From Pseudomonadota bacterium (GTDB taxonomy: Bacteria; Pseudomonadota; Gammaproteobacteria; Steroidobacterales; GCA-2729495), in the NCBI GenBank assembly GCA_963205295.1, contig CAUJIY010000165.1, positions 17,820 through 81,819 on the forward strand: a DNA stretch of 64,000 bases. The letters run 5' to 3'. Position 1 is the stretch's first letter. Each line of letters begins with the position of its first letter. The position numbers and the translations under genes were made by a program. This document shows, piece by piece, positions 1-8,498 of this stretch. A model generated the notes under the pieces. The model was not told the origin of the DNA and did no database searches. It saw nothing but the letters and a program-made list of their open reading frames with translations.

Positions 1-375
1 GGCGACGTGCGGGTGGAGAGCCTCGTCCCCGCCGGTCTCGAGGAACTGCCGGTCGACCGGTTTCTCGAGCGCCTGTCCGGATTCGATGCAGCCATGCTCG
101 AACGCTGGCGGGCGGCGCACGATGCCGGCAAGGTGCTGCGCTACGTCGGCCGGCTGAACCGGCACGACGGTGCCACCGTGCGGCTCGAGGCGCTCGGGCG
201 CGACCATCCTTTCGCACACATGAACCTGACCGACAACATCGTGCGCTACGAGTCGGCCCGCTATAGCGCCAATCCGCTCGTGATCCAGGGTCCGGGCGCC
301 GGCCCGGCCGTGACGGCCGCCGGCGTATTCGCCGACCTGTTGCGGCTCGCCTCGTATCTGGGACCATCGCGCTAG
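1..375 (+). CDS. thrA: Homoserine dehydrogenase, C-terminal end (partial; probably bifunctional aspartokinase/homoserine dehydrogenase)
   Basis: The reading frame is open from the first base and ends at the TAG at 373-375, so only the last 124 residues are present. The tail NLTDNIVRYES followed by GPGAGPAVTAAGVFADLLR is the characteristic C-terminus of homoserine dehydrogenase, closely resembling the end of the fused ThrA/MetL enzymes. The enzyme reduces aspartate semialdehyde to homoserine in the cytoplasm on the way to threonine and methionine. Threonine synthase begins directly downstream. Whether an aspartokinase domain is fused at the N-terminus cannot be seen here; the ThrA-like ending makes it likely. 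Confidence 0.85.
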   Translation, partial: GDVRVESLVPAGLEELPVDRFLERLSGFDAAMLERWRAAHDAGKVLRYVGRLNRHDGATVRLEALGRDHPFAHMNLTDNIVRYESARYSANPLVIQGPGAGPAVTAAGVFADLLRLASYLGPSR

Positions 376-385
376 CGTGACAGCC

Positions 386-1687
386 ATGCAATACCGCAGT
401 ACGCGCGGCGGACAGCTCGTCGGCCTCGAACAGGCGATCATGAGCGGCACGGCTCCCGATGGCGGCCTGTACGTTCCGGTCGGACTCCCGCAGCTGTCGT
501 TGGCAGCCTTCGCCGGTGCCACGCAGCTGGCCGAAGTCGCTGCGCGGTTGCTGCAGCCATTCGTGGCTGGTTCGACGCTCGAGTCCGGGGTGGCGCAGCT
601 GTGCGCCGAGGCCTTCGACTTCCCGGTCCCGGTGCGCCCGCTGGAGGAGGGACTCTCCGTCCTCGAACTGTTCCACGGCCCGACGGCAGCCTTCAAGGAC
701 GTCGGTGCGCGCTTCCTCGCCGCGGCAATGGCACGCATCGCGGGCGCCGATACCGCGCGGCACGAGCCGGTGACGATCCTCGTGGCCACCTCCGGGGATA
801 CCGGCGGTGCCGTGGCAGCGGCCTTTCATCGCCGCCCCGGCTTCCGCGTCGTCGTGCTCTTCCCCGAAGGCCGGGTCTCGCCACGCCAGCAGCACCAGCT
901 CACCTGCTGGGGCGATAACGTGCTGTCGCTGGCGGTGCGGGGTGAATTCGACGATTGCCAGCGGCTCGTCAAGCAGGCTTTTGCCGATGCGGACCTGCGC
1001 ACCAGGCACCACCTGTGCTCGGCCAACAGCATCAATGTCGGCCGGCTGCTGCCGCAGGCGGCCTATTACGCCCAGGCCAGCCTCGCGTATTTCAGGCAGC
1101 ATGGCCGGCCGGCGAGCTTCATCGTGCCGACGGGAAATCTCGGCAATGCCTTCGCCTGCGTGTGGGCCCGCCGCATCGGTCTGCCGATCGAGCGCATCCT
1201 GCTCGCAACCAACGCCAATACCACCGTCACTGACTTCCTCGCCACGGGCCAGTGGCTGCCACGGCCGACCGTACCGACCCTCGCCTCGGCGATGGACGTC
1301 GGCAATCCAAGCAACATGGAACGTCTGCGCGACCTGTGCGGCACCGTGGCGGAGCTGCGCGAGGAAGTCGCCGCCGTTTCGGTGACGGATGCGGAGATCC
1401 GCGCCGCCATTCGCGACGAGTTCGCACGTCACGCCATCCCTTGGTGCCCGCACACGGCAACTGCCCTGCACGCGTACCGGCAGTTGCCCGCCAGCGAGTG
1501 CCGTGGCCGCCACTGGATCGCCGTGGCGACCGCGCACCCGGCCAAGTTCGACACCATCGTCGAGCCGCTGCTGGGTCAGTCGGTGGTGCCGCCGCCGGAA
1601 CTTGCGCGTCTGCTGAGCCTGCCCGCCAGGTACGAGACGGTCGCCGCCGAGCTTCCCGAGCTCGCCGCGCGGCTCGGCGGGCGCTGA
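386..1687 (+). CDS. thrC: Threonine synthase
   Basis: Pyridoxal phosphate enzyme that converts O-phosphohomoserine to threonine, the last step of the pathway. The N-terminus (STRGG, then GTAPDGGLYVP) is the threonine synthase N-terminal domain. The PLP lysine is in HGPTAAFKDVGARF (K104 from the ATG), followed by the phosphate-binding stretch ATSGDTGGAVA. Length is 433 residues, normal for the short (E. coli-type) family. I chose ATG 386; an in-frame GTG at 377, one base after the thrA stop, is an alternative start, and neither has a clear ribosome site. The gap to thrA is only 10 bases, so the two are co-transcribed. No homoserine kinase (thrB) lies between them, unlike thrABC of E. coli. Confidence 0.95.
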   Translation: MQYRSTRGGQLVGLEQAIMSGTAPDGGLYVPVGLPQLSLAAFAGATQLAEVAARLLQPFVAGSTLESGVAQLCAEAFDFPVPVRPLEEGLSVLELFHGPTAAFKDVGARFLAAAMARIAGADTARHEPVTILVATSGDTGGAVAAAFHRRPGFRVVVLFPEGRVSPRQQHQLTCWGDNVLSLAVRGEFDDCQRLVKQAFADADLRTRHHLCSANSINVGRLLPQAAYYAQASLAYFRQHGRPASFIVPTGNLGNAFACVWARRIGLPIERILLATNANTTVTDFLATGQWLPRPTVPTLASAMDVGNPSNMERLRDLCGTVAELREEVAAVSVTDAEIRAAIRDEFARHAIPWCPHTATALHAYRQLPASECRGRHWIAVATAHPAKFDTIVEPLLGQSVVPPPELARLLSLPARYETVAAELPELAARLGGR

Positions 1688-1694
1688 AGCGCAC

Positions 1695-2291
1695 ATGGCG
1701 CCCGGCGCCAGCAGCTGGCCCGGTCCGGCCGCATCGGCTGCGGGCATCGCCGTCGCGGTGCTGGTGCTTGGTGGCGCCGTCTGGTGGCTACGGCGCCGAC
1801 GGGCGGCGCGCAGCATCGGCGCGCGCTTCGCGCGCGCCTGCGACGGCGTCCTCGCCGACAGGCTGGTGCCGGATGCCGACGGTGGCGAGCTGCACGTGGA
1901 GTATCTGCTGCTGACCGGGCCGGCCATCCTGGTCGTAGCCGTGCGCGATGTCGCCGGTCATGTCTTCGGCAGCGAAGCGATGCAGGAGTGGACGGTGCTC
2001 GGTCCGCGACACCGCTTCACCTTCGCCAATCCATTGCCTGCGCTCTACGACCGCATTGCCGCCGTGAAGCGCCTGCTGCCGGACGTACCGGTCCGTGGCG
2101 TGGTGGCATTCACGGCGCGGGCACAGTTCACCAAAGGTGTGCCGCCCAACGTGGTCACGCTGGAGGCGTTCCTCGCCGGACTGCCTGCCGAGCGGGCGGG
2201 CGCCGAGCCAACAGCGCTGGCGGCGCTGCGCGCGGCGTGGACCGAACTGGGCGCAGCGACGAAACCACGCCCCAGCGGCGATCCACGCTAG
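1695..2291 (+). CDS. Membrane-anchored NERD-like domain protein
   Basis: A 198-residue protein with one N-terminal membrane segment (about residues 14-32) followed by a basic RRRR stop-transfer sequence. The rest should be a soluble cytoplasmic domain. Residues about 60-170 (EYLLLTGPAILVVAV, later DVPVRGVVAFTARAQFTKG and VVTLEAFLAGL) resemble the NERD nuclease-related fold. The similarity is in general pattern and no complete nuclease motif is obvious. It starts 7 bases after thrC and overlaps the convergent tatD end by 4 bases. Function is unknown; NERD proteins are usually linked to DNA processing by inference only. Confidence 0.6.
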   Translation: MAPGASSWPGPAASAAGIAVAVLVLGGAVWWLRRRRAARSIGARFARACDGVLADRLVPDADGGELHVEYLLLTGPAILVVAVRDVAGHVFGSEAMQEWTVLGPRHRFTFANPLPALYDRIAAVKRLLPDVPVRGVVAFTARAQFTKGVPPNVVTLEAFLAGLPAERAGAEPTALAALRAAWTELGAATKPRPSGDPR

Positions 2292-3085
2292 GCCGGGGGA
2301 AGGCCGAAGAGACGCTCGGCATTGGCCGTGGAGGCGGCCGCCAGCGTCGCGGCGGCAACGTTCATGCAACGCGCCGTCATGTCGAGAACGGCCGGCAGGA
2401 ATGCCGGCTCGTTACGCCTGCTCACGACGCTGGCATTCAGGGTGCGCGGCAACAGGTAAGGGGCATCGGTTTCGAGCAGCACCCGATCGAGCGGGAGCGA
2501 CGCCGCTGCAGCCCGCAGGTCACCACCCCGCCGTTCGTCGCAGATCCAGCCGGTGACGCCGATGTAGAGGCCGAGGGCGAGGTAGTCCTCCATCTGGGCG
2601 GGCGTGCCGGTGAAACAGTGGGCCACCCCACCGGCGAGATCGCCGATCTGCTCGCGCAGCATCGCCAGGAAATCGTCGTGGGCGTCGCGTTGGTGGAGAA
2701 ACACGGGCTTGCCGACGACCGTGGCCAGGCCGAGCTGGCGTTCGAAGGCGAACCGCTGGTCGGGCCGTGGCGACAGGTCGCGGAAGTAGTCGAGCCCGCA
2801 CTCACCGACGGCGACCACTTCGGGGTGCGCGGCCAGCACCACCAGTTCCTGTGCTGTATCAGGGCCAAACTCCAGCGCGTGGTGCGGATGGATGCCCGCG
2901 GTGGCGAACAGCCGCGAGGGGAAGCGACGTGCCAGGCCGAGCGCTGCGTGACTCGACGCCGCCGTGCTGCCCGTGACGATCAGGCGGGAAACACCCGCGG
3001 CAGCGGCCCGCGCGATGACTTCCTCGCGATCGTGATCGAAGCTGTCGTGGGCGAGGTTGGCGCCAATGTCGATCAGGTCTGGCAC
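2288..3085 (-). CDS. tatD: TatD family metal-dependent deoxyribonuclease
   Basis: Cytoplasmic 3'-5' DNase/RNase of the amidohydrolase (TIM-barrel) superfamily, implicated in DNA repair. The N-terminus (IDIGANLAHDSFD) matches E. coli TatD (FDIGVNLTSSQF) rather than the HxH form of YcfH/YjjV. Other family blocks follow in order: TAGIHPHHA, VVAVGECGLDYFRD, KPVFLHQRDAHD, GVAHCFTGT, YIGVTGWICDERRG, LLETDAPYLLPR and SRRNEPAFLP. Length is 265 residues, as expected. The start codon is GTG at 3085, 15 bases downstream of the sirtuin stop, so the two are probably in one transcript with acnA upstream. Confidence 0.93.
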   Translation of the reverse strand: MPDLIDIGANLAHDSFDHDREEVIARAAAAGVSRLIVTGSTAASSHAALGLARRFPSRLFATAGIHPHHALEFGPDTAQELVVLAAHPEVVAVGECGLDYFRDLSPRPDQRFAFERQLGLATVVGKPVFLHQRDAHDDFLAMLREQIGDLAGGVAHCFTGTPAQMEDYLALGLYIGVTGWICDERRGGDLRAAAASLPLDRVLLETDAPYLLPRTLNASVVSRRNEPAFLPAVLDMTARCMNVAAATLAAASTANAERLFGLPPA

Positions 3086-3100
3086 GAGCCGGCGGGCCGG

Positions 3101-3859
3101 TCAGCAGAGGGCCGATGCCAGCGCCGGCAGGACCAGGCCGGCCGACCCCTGCAGGCGGAAGTCGGCACGCACCGTCAGCGGCGTCTCGGCCGGATTGATT
3201 TCCACGAGCATCGCGCCCGCCTCCTGGGCCAGCATGGCGAGGCTCGCCGCCGGCTCGACCAGCGCAGATGTGCCCGCCGAGACGAACAAATCGCAATCGG
3301 ACGCCGCGGTGCGGGCGAGGGCCAGTGCGGTCACGGGTATCGGCTCGCCGAACCAGACCACGTCCGGGCGCAGGAGTCCGCCGCAGCGCGGGCAGCGGGG
3401 CGGGCGGCGCGAACCGCTCACATCCATCTCCACCAGTTCGCGGTCCACGGCACAGCGATTGCGGTGCAGGTTGCCGTGGAACTCGATCACCTGCCGGCTG
3501 CCGGCCTGCTGGTGCAGGCCATCCACGTTCTGGGTGATCAGCGTGAGCCGGGGCACCAGCCGTTCCATGGCGGCGAGCGCGACGTGCGCGGGATTGGGCC
3601 GGGCCGCCGCGACGAGATCGCGCCGCCACTGGTACCACTGCCACACGAGGTCCGGATCCCGGGCGAACGCTTCGGCGGTGGCAAGATCCTCGGGGTTGAA
3701 ACGCGCCCACATCCCTGTCAGCGCTTCGCGGAACGTGGGCACGCCGCTCTCGGCCGACACGCCAGCCCCCGTGAGAACGGTGACGTGCCGTGCCCGGCGC
3801 AATGCTGCCAGGAGCGCTGCCGGCAGCGGTTGTCCGGCGTCAGCTGGCGGGCCTGGCAT
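3101..3859 (-). CDS. cobB: NAD-dependent protein deacylase, SIR2 family (class III sirtuin)
   Basis: Sirtuin of 252 residues that removes acyl groups from lysines using NAD+. It shows the NAD motif [14 protein letters not shown] (31-44), the TQNVDGLH block (109-116), the catalytic histidine 128 in EFHGN and the later GTSALVEPA block. Tyr76 and Arg79 form the YxxR signature of class III sirtuins, which prefer succinyl and other acidic acyl groups. The structural zinc site looks incomplete: CPRC supplies Cys156 and Cys159, but the first pair is only Cys136 followed by AVD, so one ligand is missing or replaced by aspartate. The start overlaps the acnA stop by 20 bases, which suggests coupling. 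Aconitase is a known acylated enzyme, but the functional link is inference. Confidence 0.88.
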   Translation of the reverse strand: MPGPPADAGQPLPAALLAALRRARHVTVLTGAGVSAESGVPTFREALTGMWARFNPEDLATAEAFARDPDLVWQWYQWRRDLVAAARPNPAHVALAAMERLVPRLTLITQNVDGLHQQAGSRQVIEFHGNLHRNRCAVDRELVEMDVSGSRRPPRCPRCGGLLRPDVVWFGEPIPVTALALARTAASDCDLFVSAGTSALVEPAASLAMLAQEAGAMLVEINPAETPLTVRADFRLQGSAGLVLPALASALC

Positions 3860-6518
3860 CGACCAGCTGGCGCAGGACGTAGTGCAGGATGCCGCCGTGT
3901 GCGTAGTAGTCGCGTTCCTTCGGGGTGTCTATGCGGACGCGCGCCTGGAACTTCACGCTGCTGCCATCGTCGCGCCGTGCCGTGACCGTGACGTGGTGGG
4001 CGGCAGCGCCTTCGAGTCCGGCGATGTCGAATACCTCGCGTCCACTGAGGCCCAGGCTCTGCGCATTCTGGCCCGCCTCGAACTGCAGCGGCAGGATACC
4101 CATGCCGATCAGGTTCGAGCGGTGGATGCGCTCGTAGCTCTCGGCGATCACCGCCCTGACCCCGAGCAGCATCGTGCCCTTGGCTGCCCAGTCACGCGAC
4201 GAACCGCTGCCATATTCCTTGCCGGCCAGGATGACCAGCGGGATGCCATCGCGCTGGTAGCGCATGGCGGCGTCGTAGATGCTCATCTGCTCGTTGCCGG
4301 GCAGGTGCATGGTGACTCCACCTTCGACCCCGGGCACGAGCTGGTTGCGCAGGCGGATGTTGGCGAAGGTACCGCGCATCATCACCTCGTGGTTGCCGCG
4401 GCGGGCGCCGTAGGAATTGAAATCGCGCGGTTTGACGCCGTGCTCGACCAGGTAGCGCCCTGCCGGGCTGTCCTGCGCGATCGAGCCCGCCGGGGAGATG
4501 TGGTCGGTTGTCACGGAGTCGCCGAGCACCGCCAGAACGCGCGCACCGGCGATGTCGCGTACCGGCGCCGGTTTGCGGGTCATGCCGGTGAAGTATGGGG
4601 GATTGCGGACGTAGGTCGAATCAGCGTCCCAGGCGTAGACCTGCCCGGTCGGCGTCGGCACCTTCTGCCAGTTGCTGTCGCCGGCAAAGACACCGGCGTA
4701 GCTTTCCCTGAACATGTGTGAGTCGACGTTGCCGGCCACCAGCCCCTGGATCTCGTCGTGGCCGGGCCAGACGTCCTTCAGGAACACCGGACGCCCGTCG
4801 CTACCGGTACCGAGCGGTTCGGTTGCGAGATCGACATTCATCGAGCCAGCCAGTGCGTAGGCAACCACCAGCGGTGGCGAAGCGAGGTAGTTCATGCGCG
4901 CGAGCGGATGGATGCGGCCCTCGAAGTTGCGGTTTCCGGACAGGACCGCGCAGGCGACGAGCTTGTTTTCCCTGATCGCTGCACCGATCGCCTCATCGAC
5001 CGGGCCGGAGTTGCCGATGCAGGTCGTACAGCCATAGCCGACCACGTTGAAGCCGAGCGCCTCGAGATCGGGCAGCAGGCCGGACTTCTGCAGGTAGTTC
5101 GTCACCACGCGCGAGCCGGGAGCGAGGCTGGTCTTGACCCATGGCTTGACCTTCAGGCCACGGCGGTGCGCATTGCGCGCCAGCAGGGCGGCACCGATCA
5201 TCACGCTGGGGTTGGACGTGTTGGTGCAACTGGTGATGGCGGCGATGATCACGGCGCCGTCGGCGATCTCGAACCGGTCGCTGCCTCGCGTTACCGTGGC
5301 GCGTCCGCTGCCGCTGCGCCCGGTGGTCGCTTCCGCCACCAGCTTGCGATAGCCCGACGTGACTGCCCGCAGCGGAACGCGATCGTGCGGCCGGCGCGGC
5401 CCGGCCAGTGTCGGCTCGATGCGGCCGAGGTCGAGTTCGACCACGTCGCTGTACAGCGGTTGCGCCTGGCCGTCTTCGCGCCACAGCCCCTGGGCACGGG
5501 CGTAGGACTCCACCAGCGCCACCTGGTCGGCGTCGCGGCCGGTGAGTTGCAGGTAGCGGATGGTTTCGCGGTCCACCGGGAAGATGGCGCAGGTGCTGCC
5601 GAACTCCGGGGCCATGTTGGCGAGCGTCGCACGATCCGACAGCGGCAGGTTCGACAGGCCGTCGCCGAAGAACTCCACGAACTTGTTGACGACACCCTTC
5701 TTGCGCAACAGTTCGGTGAGGGTCAGGACGAGGTCGGTCGCCGTGGCTCCGGCTGGCAGGCTGCCGGTCAGGCGCACGCCGAGCACCTGCGGTATCAACA
5801 TGGTCACGGGCTGGCCAAGCATCGCAGCTTCCGCTTCGATGCCGCCGACGCCCCAGCCGAGAACGCCGAGGCCATTGACCATGGTGGTGTGCGAGTCGGT
5901 GCCGACGAGGGTATCCGGATAAGCGACGCGCGCACCGCCGGGCCCTGCCGCGAACACGACGCGGGCCAGGTGCTCGACATTGACCTGGTGGACGATGCCG
6001 GTGTTGGGCGGCACGACCCGGAAATTGCGGAAGGCGTTCTGTCCCCAGCGCAGGAACGAATAGCGCTCCATGTTGCGCTCGAACTCGATGGCGATGTTCC
6101 CGGCGAGCGCATCGGCGGTGCCGTAGCGGTCGACCTGCACGCTGTGGTCGATGACGAGTTCGGCCGGTGACAGCGGATTGATGCTTTCGGCCTTGCCGCC
6201 AAGGGTCACAACCGCCTCGCGCATCGCCGCCAGATCGACCACCGCCGGCACCCCGGTGAAGTCCTGGAGGATCACGCGTGCCGGCGTGAAGGCTATTTCG
6301 TGGTCCGGTTCGGCCTGCGGGTCCCAGCTGGCAAGGGCACGGATGTCCCCGGGTCGCACGTCACCGCCATCGGCATGGCGCAGGAGGTTCTCGAGCAGGA
6401 TCTTCAGCGAGTACGGCAGGCGCGCCACATGTCCATCGGTGACGGCGTCGAGGCGGTAGAACTGGTACGCGTGCTTGCCGACGGTCAGGACAGACTTGGC
6501 ATCGATGGCACCGGCCAT
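3840..6518 (-). CDS. acnA: Aconitate hydratase A
   Basis: [4Fe-4S] enzyme interconverting citrate and isocitrate in the TCA cycle. Length from the chosen ATG is 892 residues, matching AcnA (E. coli 891). Cluster cysteines lie in [14 protein letters not shown] and in [12 protein letters not shown], and substrate and swivel-domain blocks include [27 protein letters not shown] and [17 protein letters not shown]. The start is set at 6518 because the reverse strand carries GGAGAG just before this ATG. The frame stays open for 72 more codons upstream, but that part is low-complexity and lacks family similarity. The gene is followed by the overlapping sirtuin gene and then tatD. Confidence 0.97.
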   Translation of the reverse strand: MAGAIDAKSVLTVGKHAYQFYRLDAVTDGHVARLPYSLKILLENLLRHADGGDVRPGDIRALASWDPQAEPDHEIAFTPARVILQDFTGVPAVVDLAAMREAVVTLGGKAESINPLSPAELVIDHSVQVDRYGTADALAGNIAIEFERNMERYSFLRWGQNAFRNFRVVPPNTGIVHQVNVEHLARVVFAAGPGGARVAYPDTLVGTDSHTTMVNGLGVLGWGVGGIEAEAAMLGQPVTMLIPQVLGVRLTGSLPAGATATDLVLTLTELLRKKGVVNKFVEFFGDGLSNLPLSDRATLANMAPEFGSTCAIFPVDRETIRYLQLTGRDADQVALVESYARAQGLWREDGQAQPLYSDVVELDLGRIEPTLAGPRRPHDRVPLRAVTSGYRKLVAEATTGRSGSGRATVTRGSDRFEIADGAVIIAAITSCTNTSNPSVMIGAALLARNAHRRGLKVKPWVKTSLAPGSRVVTNYLQKSGLLPDLEALGFNVVGYGCTTCIGNSGPVDEAIGAAIRENKLVACAVLSGNRNFEGRIHPLARMNYLASPPLVVAYALAGSMNVDLATEPLGTGSDGRPVFLKDVWPGHDEIQGLVAGNVDSHMFRESYAGVFAGDSNWQKVPTPTGQVYAWDADSTYVRNPPYFTGMTRKPAPVRDIAGARVLAVLGDSVTTDHISPAGSIAQDSPAGRYLVEHGVKPRDFNSYGARRGNHEVMMRGTFANIRLRNQLVPGVEGGVTMHLPGNEQMSIYDAAMRYQRDGIPLVILAGKEYGSGSSRDWAAKGTMLLGVRAVIAESYERIHRSNLIGMGILPLQFEAGQNAQSLGLSGREVFDIAGLEGAAAHHVTVTARRDDGSSVKFQARVRIDTPKERDYYAHGGILHYVLRQLVDARPAS

Positions 6519-6643
6519 TGGGAACTCTCCATGCTGCTGTTGGGTGCGCGCCAGCGGCGGCCACCGCCGGTGCGGGCCCGGGGGATCCGGCAACCCTGCG
6601 GGGGAAGGCTCGGGACTGGCTGTTCCTGCGGAACAGCGCGGCA

Positions 6644-7744
6644 TTATAGCGGATGGGCCGTTGCGATGACCGCTCCACCGAGGCATTGCCCGCCGCGGTA
6701 GAGCACGGCGTACTGGCCGGGCGCCGGGGCCCACAGGGCGGCGTCGGACCGGATGACGAGCGTGCCGTCAGCGCGGGTTTCGACCAGGGCCGGTACCGGT
6801 GCCTGGCGATGCCGGATGCGCACATCGAGCGGTAATGGCCCGGACGCAAGCGCGCTCCCGATCTCCGGGTCGAGCCAGTGTGCCGGTCCGGTCGTCAGAT
6901 AGCGCGCCCACAGCCGCGGATGTTCACGGCCCTGCACGACGATGAGGGCGTTGCGCTCCGGATCCCGGGCGGCGACGTACCAGGGCGCCTCGGCGCTGCC
7001 GGCGACGCCACCGATGCCGAGTCCGGTGCGTTGCCCGGGCGTATAGAACATGAGGCCCCCGTGCTCGCCGAGCCGGCGGCCTTCGGGCGTGAGAATGGGT
7101 CCGGGGACGCCCTGCAGGTAGCGGCCGAGGAACTCGCGAAACGGTCGTTCGCCGATGAAGCAGATGCCGGTGCTGTCCGGACGGTCGTGGCTGGCGAGAC
7201 CGGCCGCATTGGCGCGGGCGCGGACTGCCTGCTTGGTGAGCGTGCCGAGCGGAAACTCGACCGCGGCGAAGGCGGTGGGAGCCACGGCGTGGAGGAAATA
7301 GGTCTGGTCCTTGGCAGCGTCCACCGCCTGCAGCAGCCGGGTAACCCCGCCGGCATGGTCGAGCCGGGCGTAGTGACCGGTGGCGATCCGCGTGGCGCCG
7401 AGCCGGCGGGCGTACTCGAGGAATACGCCGAACTTGATGTGACGGTTGCACAGCACGTCGGGATTCGGGGTGTGTCCCGCGCGGTAGCCGTCAAGGAAGC
7501 CGGCGAATACCTGCTCGCGGTACTCGCGGGAGAAGTTGGCGCGATGCAGGGGGATGCCGAGATCCGTGCAGACGCGTTGCGCCGCCTGGAAGTCCGCCGC
7601 AGCGCTGCAATAGGTGTCGTCTTCCTCCCAGTTCGTCATGTGCAGGCCGTGCACGTCGTAACCGGCCTCGAGCAGGCACAGTGCGGCGACGGCGGAGTCG
7701 ACACCACCGGAAATGCCTACGACGATACGTGCACCGGACGCCAT
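6644..7744 (-). CDS. mnmA: tRNA-specific 2-thiouridylase
   Basis: Thiolates U34 of the tRNAs for Lys, Glu and Gln using ATP and sulfur delivered through the Tus relay. The ATP pyrophosphatase P-loop SGGVDS is at residues 12-17. The nucleophile is Cys99 in TPNPDVLCN and the persulfide cysteine is Cys195 in [10 protein letters not shown]. Length is 366 residues, normal for the family. A -10-like TAGAAT lies exactly 6 bases upstream of the ATG, predicting a leaderless message. In E. coli the following genes are hflD and purB. Here purB is kept, but the intervening position holds an unrelated DUF7931-like gene. Confidence 0.96.
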   Translation of the reverse strand: MASGARIVVGISGGVDSAVAALCLLEAGYDVHGLHMTNWEEDDTYCSAAADFQAAQRVCTDLGIPLHRANFSREYREQVFAGFLDGYRAGHTPNPDVLCNRHIKFGVFLEYARRLGATRIATGHYARLDHAGGVTRLLQAVDAAKDQTYFLHAVAPTAFAAVEFPLGTLTKQAVRARANAAGLASHDRPDSTGICFIGERPFREFLGRYLQGVPGPILTPEGRRLGEHGGLMFYTPGQRTGLGIGGVAGSAEAPWYVAARDPERNALIVVQGREHPRLWARYLTTGPAHWLDPEIGSALASGPLPLDVRIRHRQAPVPALVETRADGTLVIRSDAALWAPAPGQYAVLYRGGQCLGGAVIATAHPL

Positions 7745-7750
7745 GGTGCG

Positions 7751-7756
7751 ATTCTA
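7751..7756 (-). promoter_or_regulatory. mnmA: Predicted -10 element for mnmA (leaderless)
   Basis: Reading the minus strand, TTGC-TAGAAT-CGCACC-ATG gives an extended -10 box (TGn-TAGAAT) with its last base 7 bases before the A of the mnmA ATG. Transcription would therefore begin at the start codon itself. No convincing -35 box is visible, which an extended -10 can tolerate. Motif match only. Confidence 0.4.
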
Positions 7757-7820
7757 GCAATTGCGGGTGTCGGTCCCGGGCGCGCGCGGTCGCCCGAGGC
7801 GGCATGCCGGCCCGCGGCCC

Positions 7821-8318
7821 TCAGGTCCTGATGTCGCGGAACTCCTGGCCCGGCTCGGAGACGTTCCAGATGCTGTCGAACAGCTCGAGATAGCGCTGCG
7901 TGACCAGCGGGTCGTAGCTGTCGGCGATGCCTTCCCAGCGGGCAGCGTCGATGCGGTAGAGCAGGGCATGCTCGTCGGCGATGAGCAGCGCCTCGCGGTG
8001 GCCCTGGTAGTCGGGATGTGCGTTGCGCAGCTCGATGACGCTGTTCAGCCGACGCGCGACGCCGACGAAGCGATTGCCGTTGCGGATGGCGCGCGCCGGG
8101 TCGGTGATGAGGACGCGGATCCGGGCATAGCGCTTGGACAGGACCAGGCGCTTGGCGACGTCGAGGAACTCTTCATGGTCGTAGATGCCTGGCTCGATGT
8201 CTGAGGTGAGGATGGCGAGCGAGCGCTTGGCGCTCGCCGCGATGGCCACGGCGGCAGCTCTCGTTTCCTCCTTCGAGGAGAGGATCCAGCGGCGGTTCTG
8301 GATGCGTTCGGCCCGCAT
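7821..8318 (-). CDS. DUF7931-like protein, phospholipase D-like fold
   Basis: About 165 residues, without signal peptide or membrane segment. The pattern (SKEETRAAAVAIAASAKRSLAILTSDIEPGIYD, later RIRVLITDPARAIRNGNRFVGVARRL and HREALLIADEHALLYR) resembles the DUF7931 domain. That domain is thought to have a phospholipase D-like fold and is often fused to acetyltransferases in Gammaproteobacteria. HREALLIAD could be a decayed HKD half-motif, so catalytic activity is doubtful. I chose ATG 8318 because GGGAG lies about 12 bases upstream; an in-frame start at 8354 would add 12 residues. It sits between mnmA and purB, where many relatives carry hflD. Function unknown. Confidence 0.6.
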   Translation of the reverse strand: MRAERIQNRRWILSSKEETRAAAVAIAASAKRSLAILTSDIEPGIYDHEEFLDVAKRLVLSKRYARIRVLITDPARAIRNGNRFVGVARRLNSVIELRNAHPDYQGHREALLIADEHALLYRIDAARWEGIADSYDPLVTQRYLELFDSIWNVSEPGQEFRDIRT

Positions 8319-8498
8319 GTCGTGCTGCGCTCCCGGTACGCGGCGCGCCGGCAACAGGACCCGCGCGGACAGGGCGCGCTACGGGCCTGAGGGAAACGGC
8401 GCAAACTGCAGGATGGCAGTCTACGAAGGCTGTCGTGGCCTGGGTGTGGATTGCGTCACGTTTTGCCCGGCAGGCACGCCGGTCGCGCCGCAGGGCGC

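Noticed and set aside
1784..3985. A 733-codon open frame on the plus strand
   Set aside because: It runs antisense through tatD and the sirtuin and out of frame in the NERD-like gene. Its composition is Arg/Gly/Ala-rich low complexity, typical of GC-rich shadow frames.
6519..6734. N-terminal extension of aconitase
   Set aside because: The frame stays open, but the extra 72 residues have no family similarity and a good ribosome site precedes the internal ATG at 6518.
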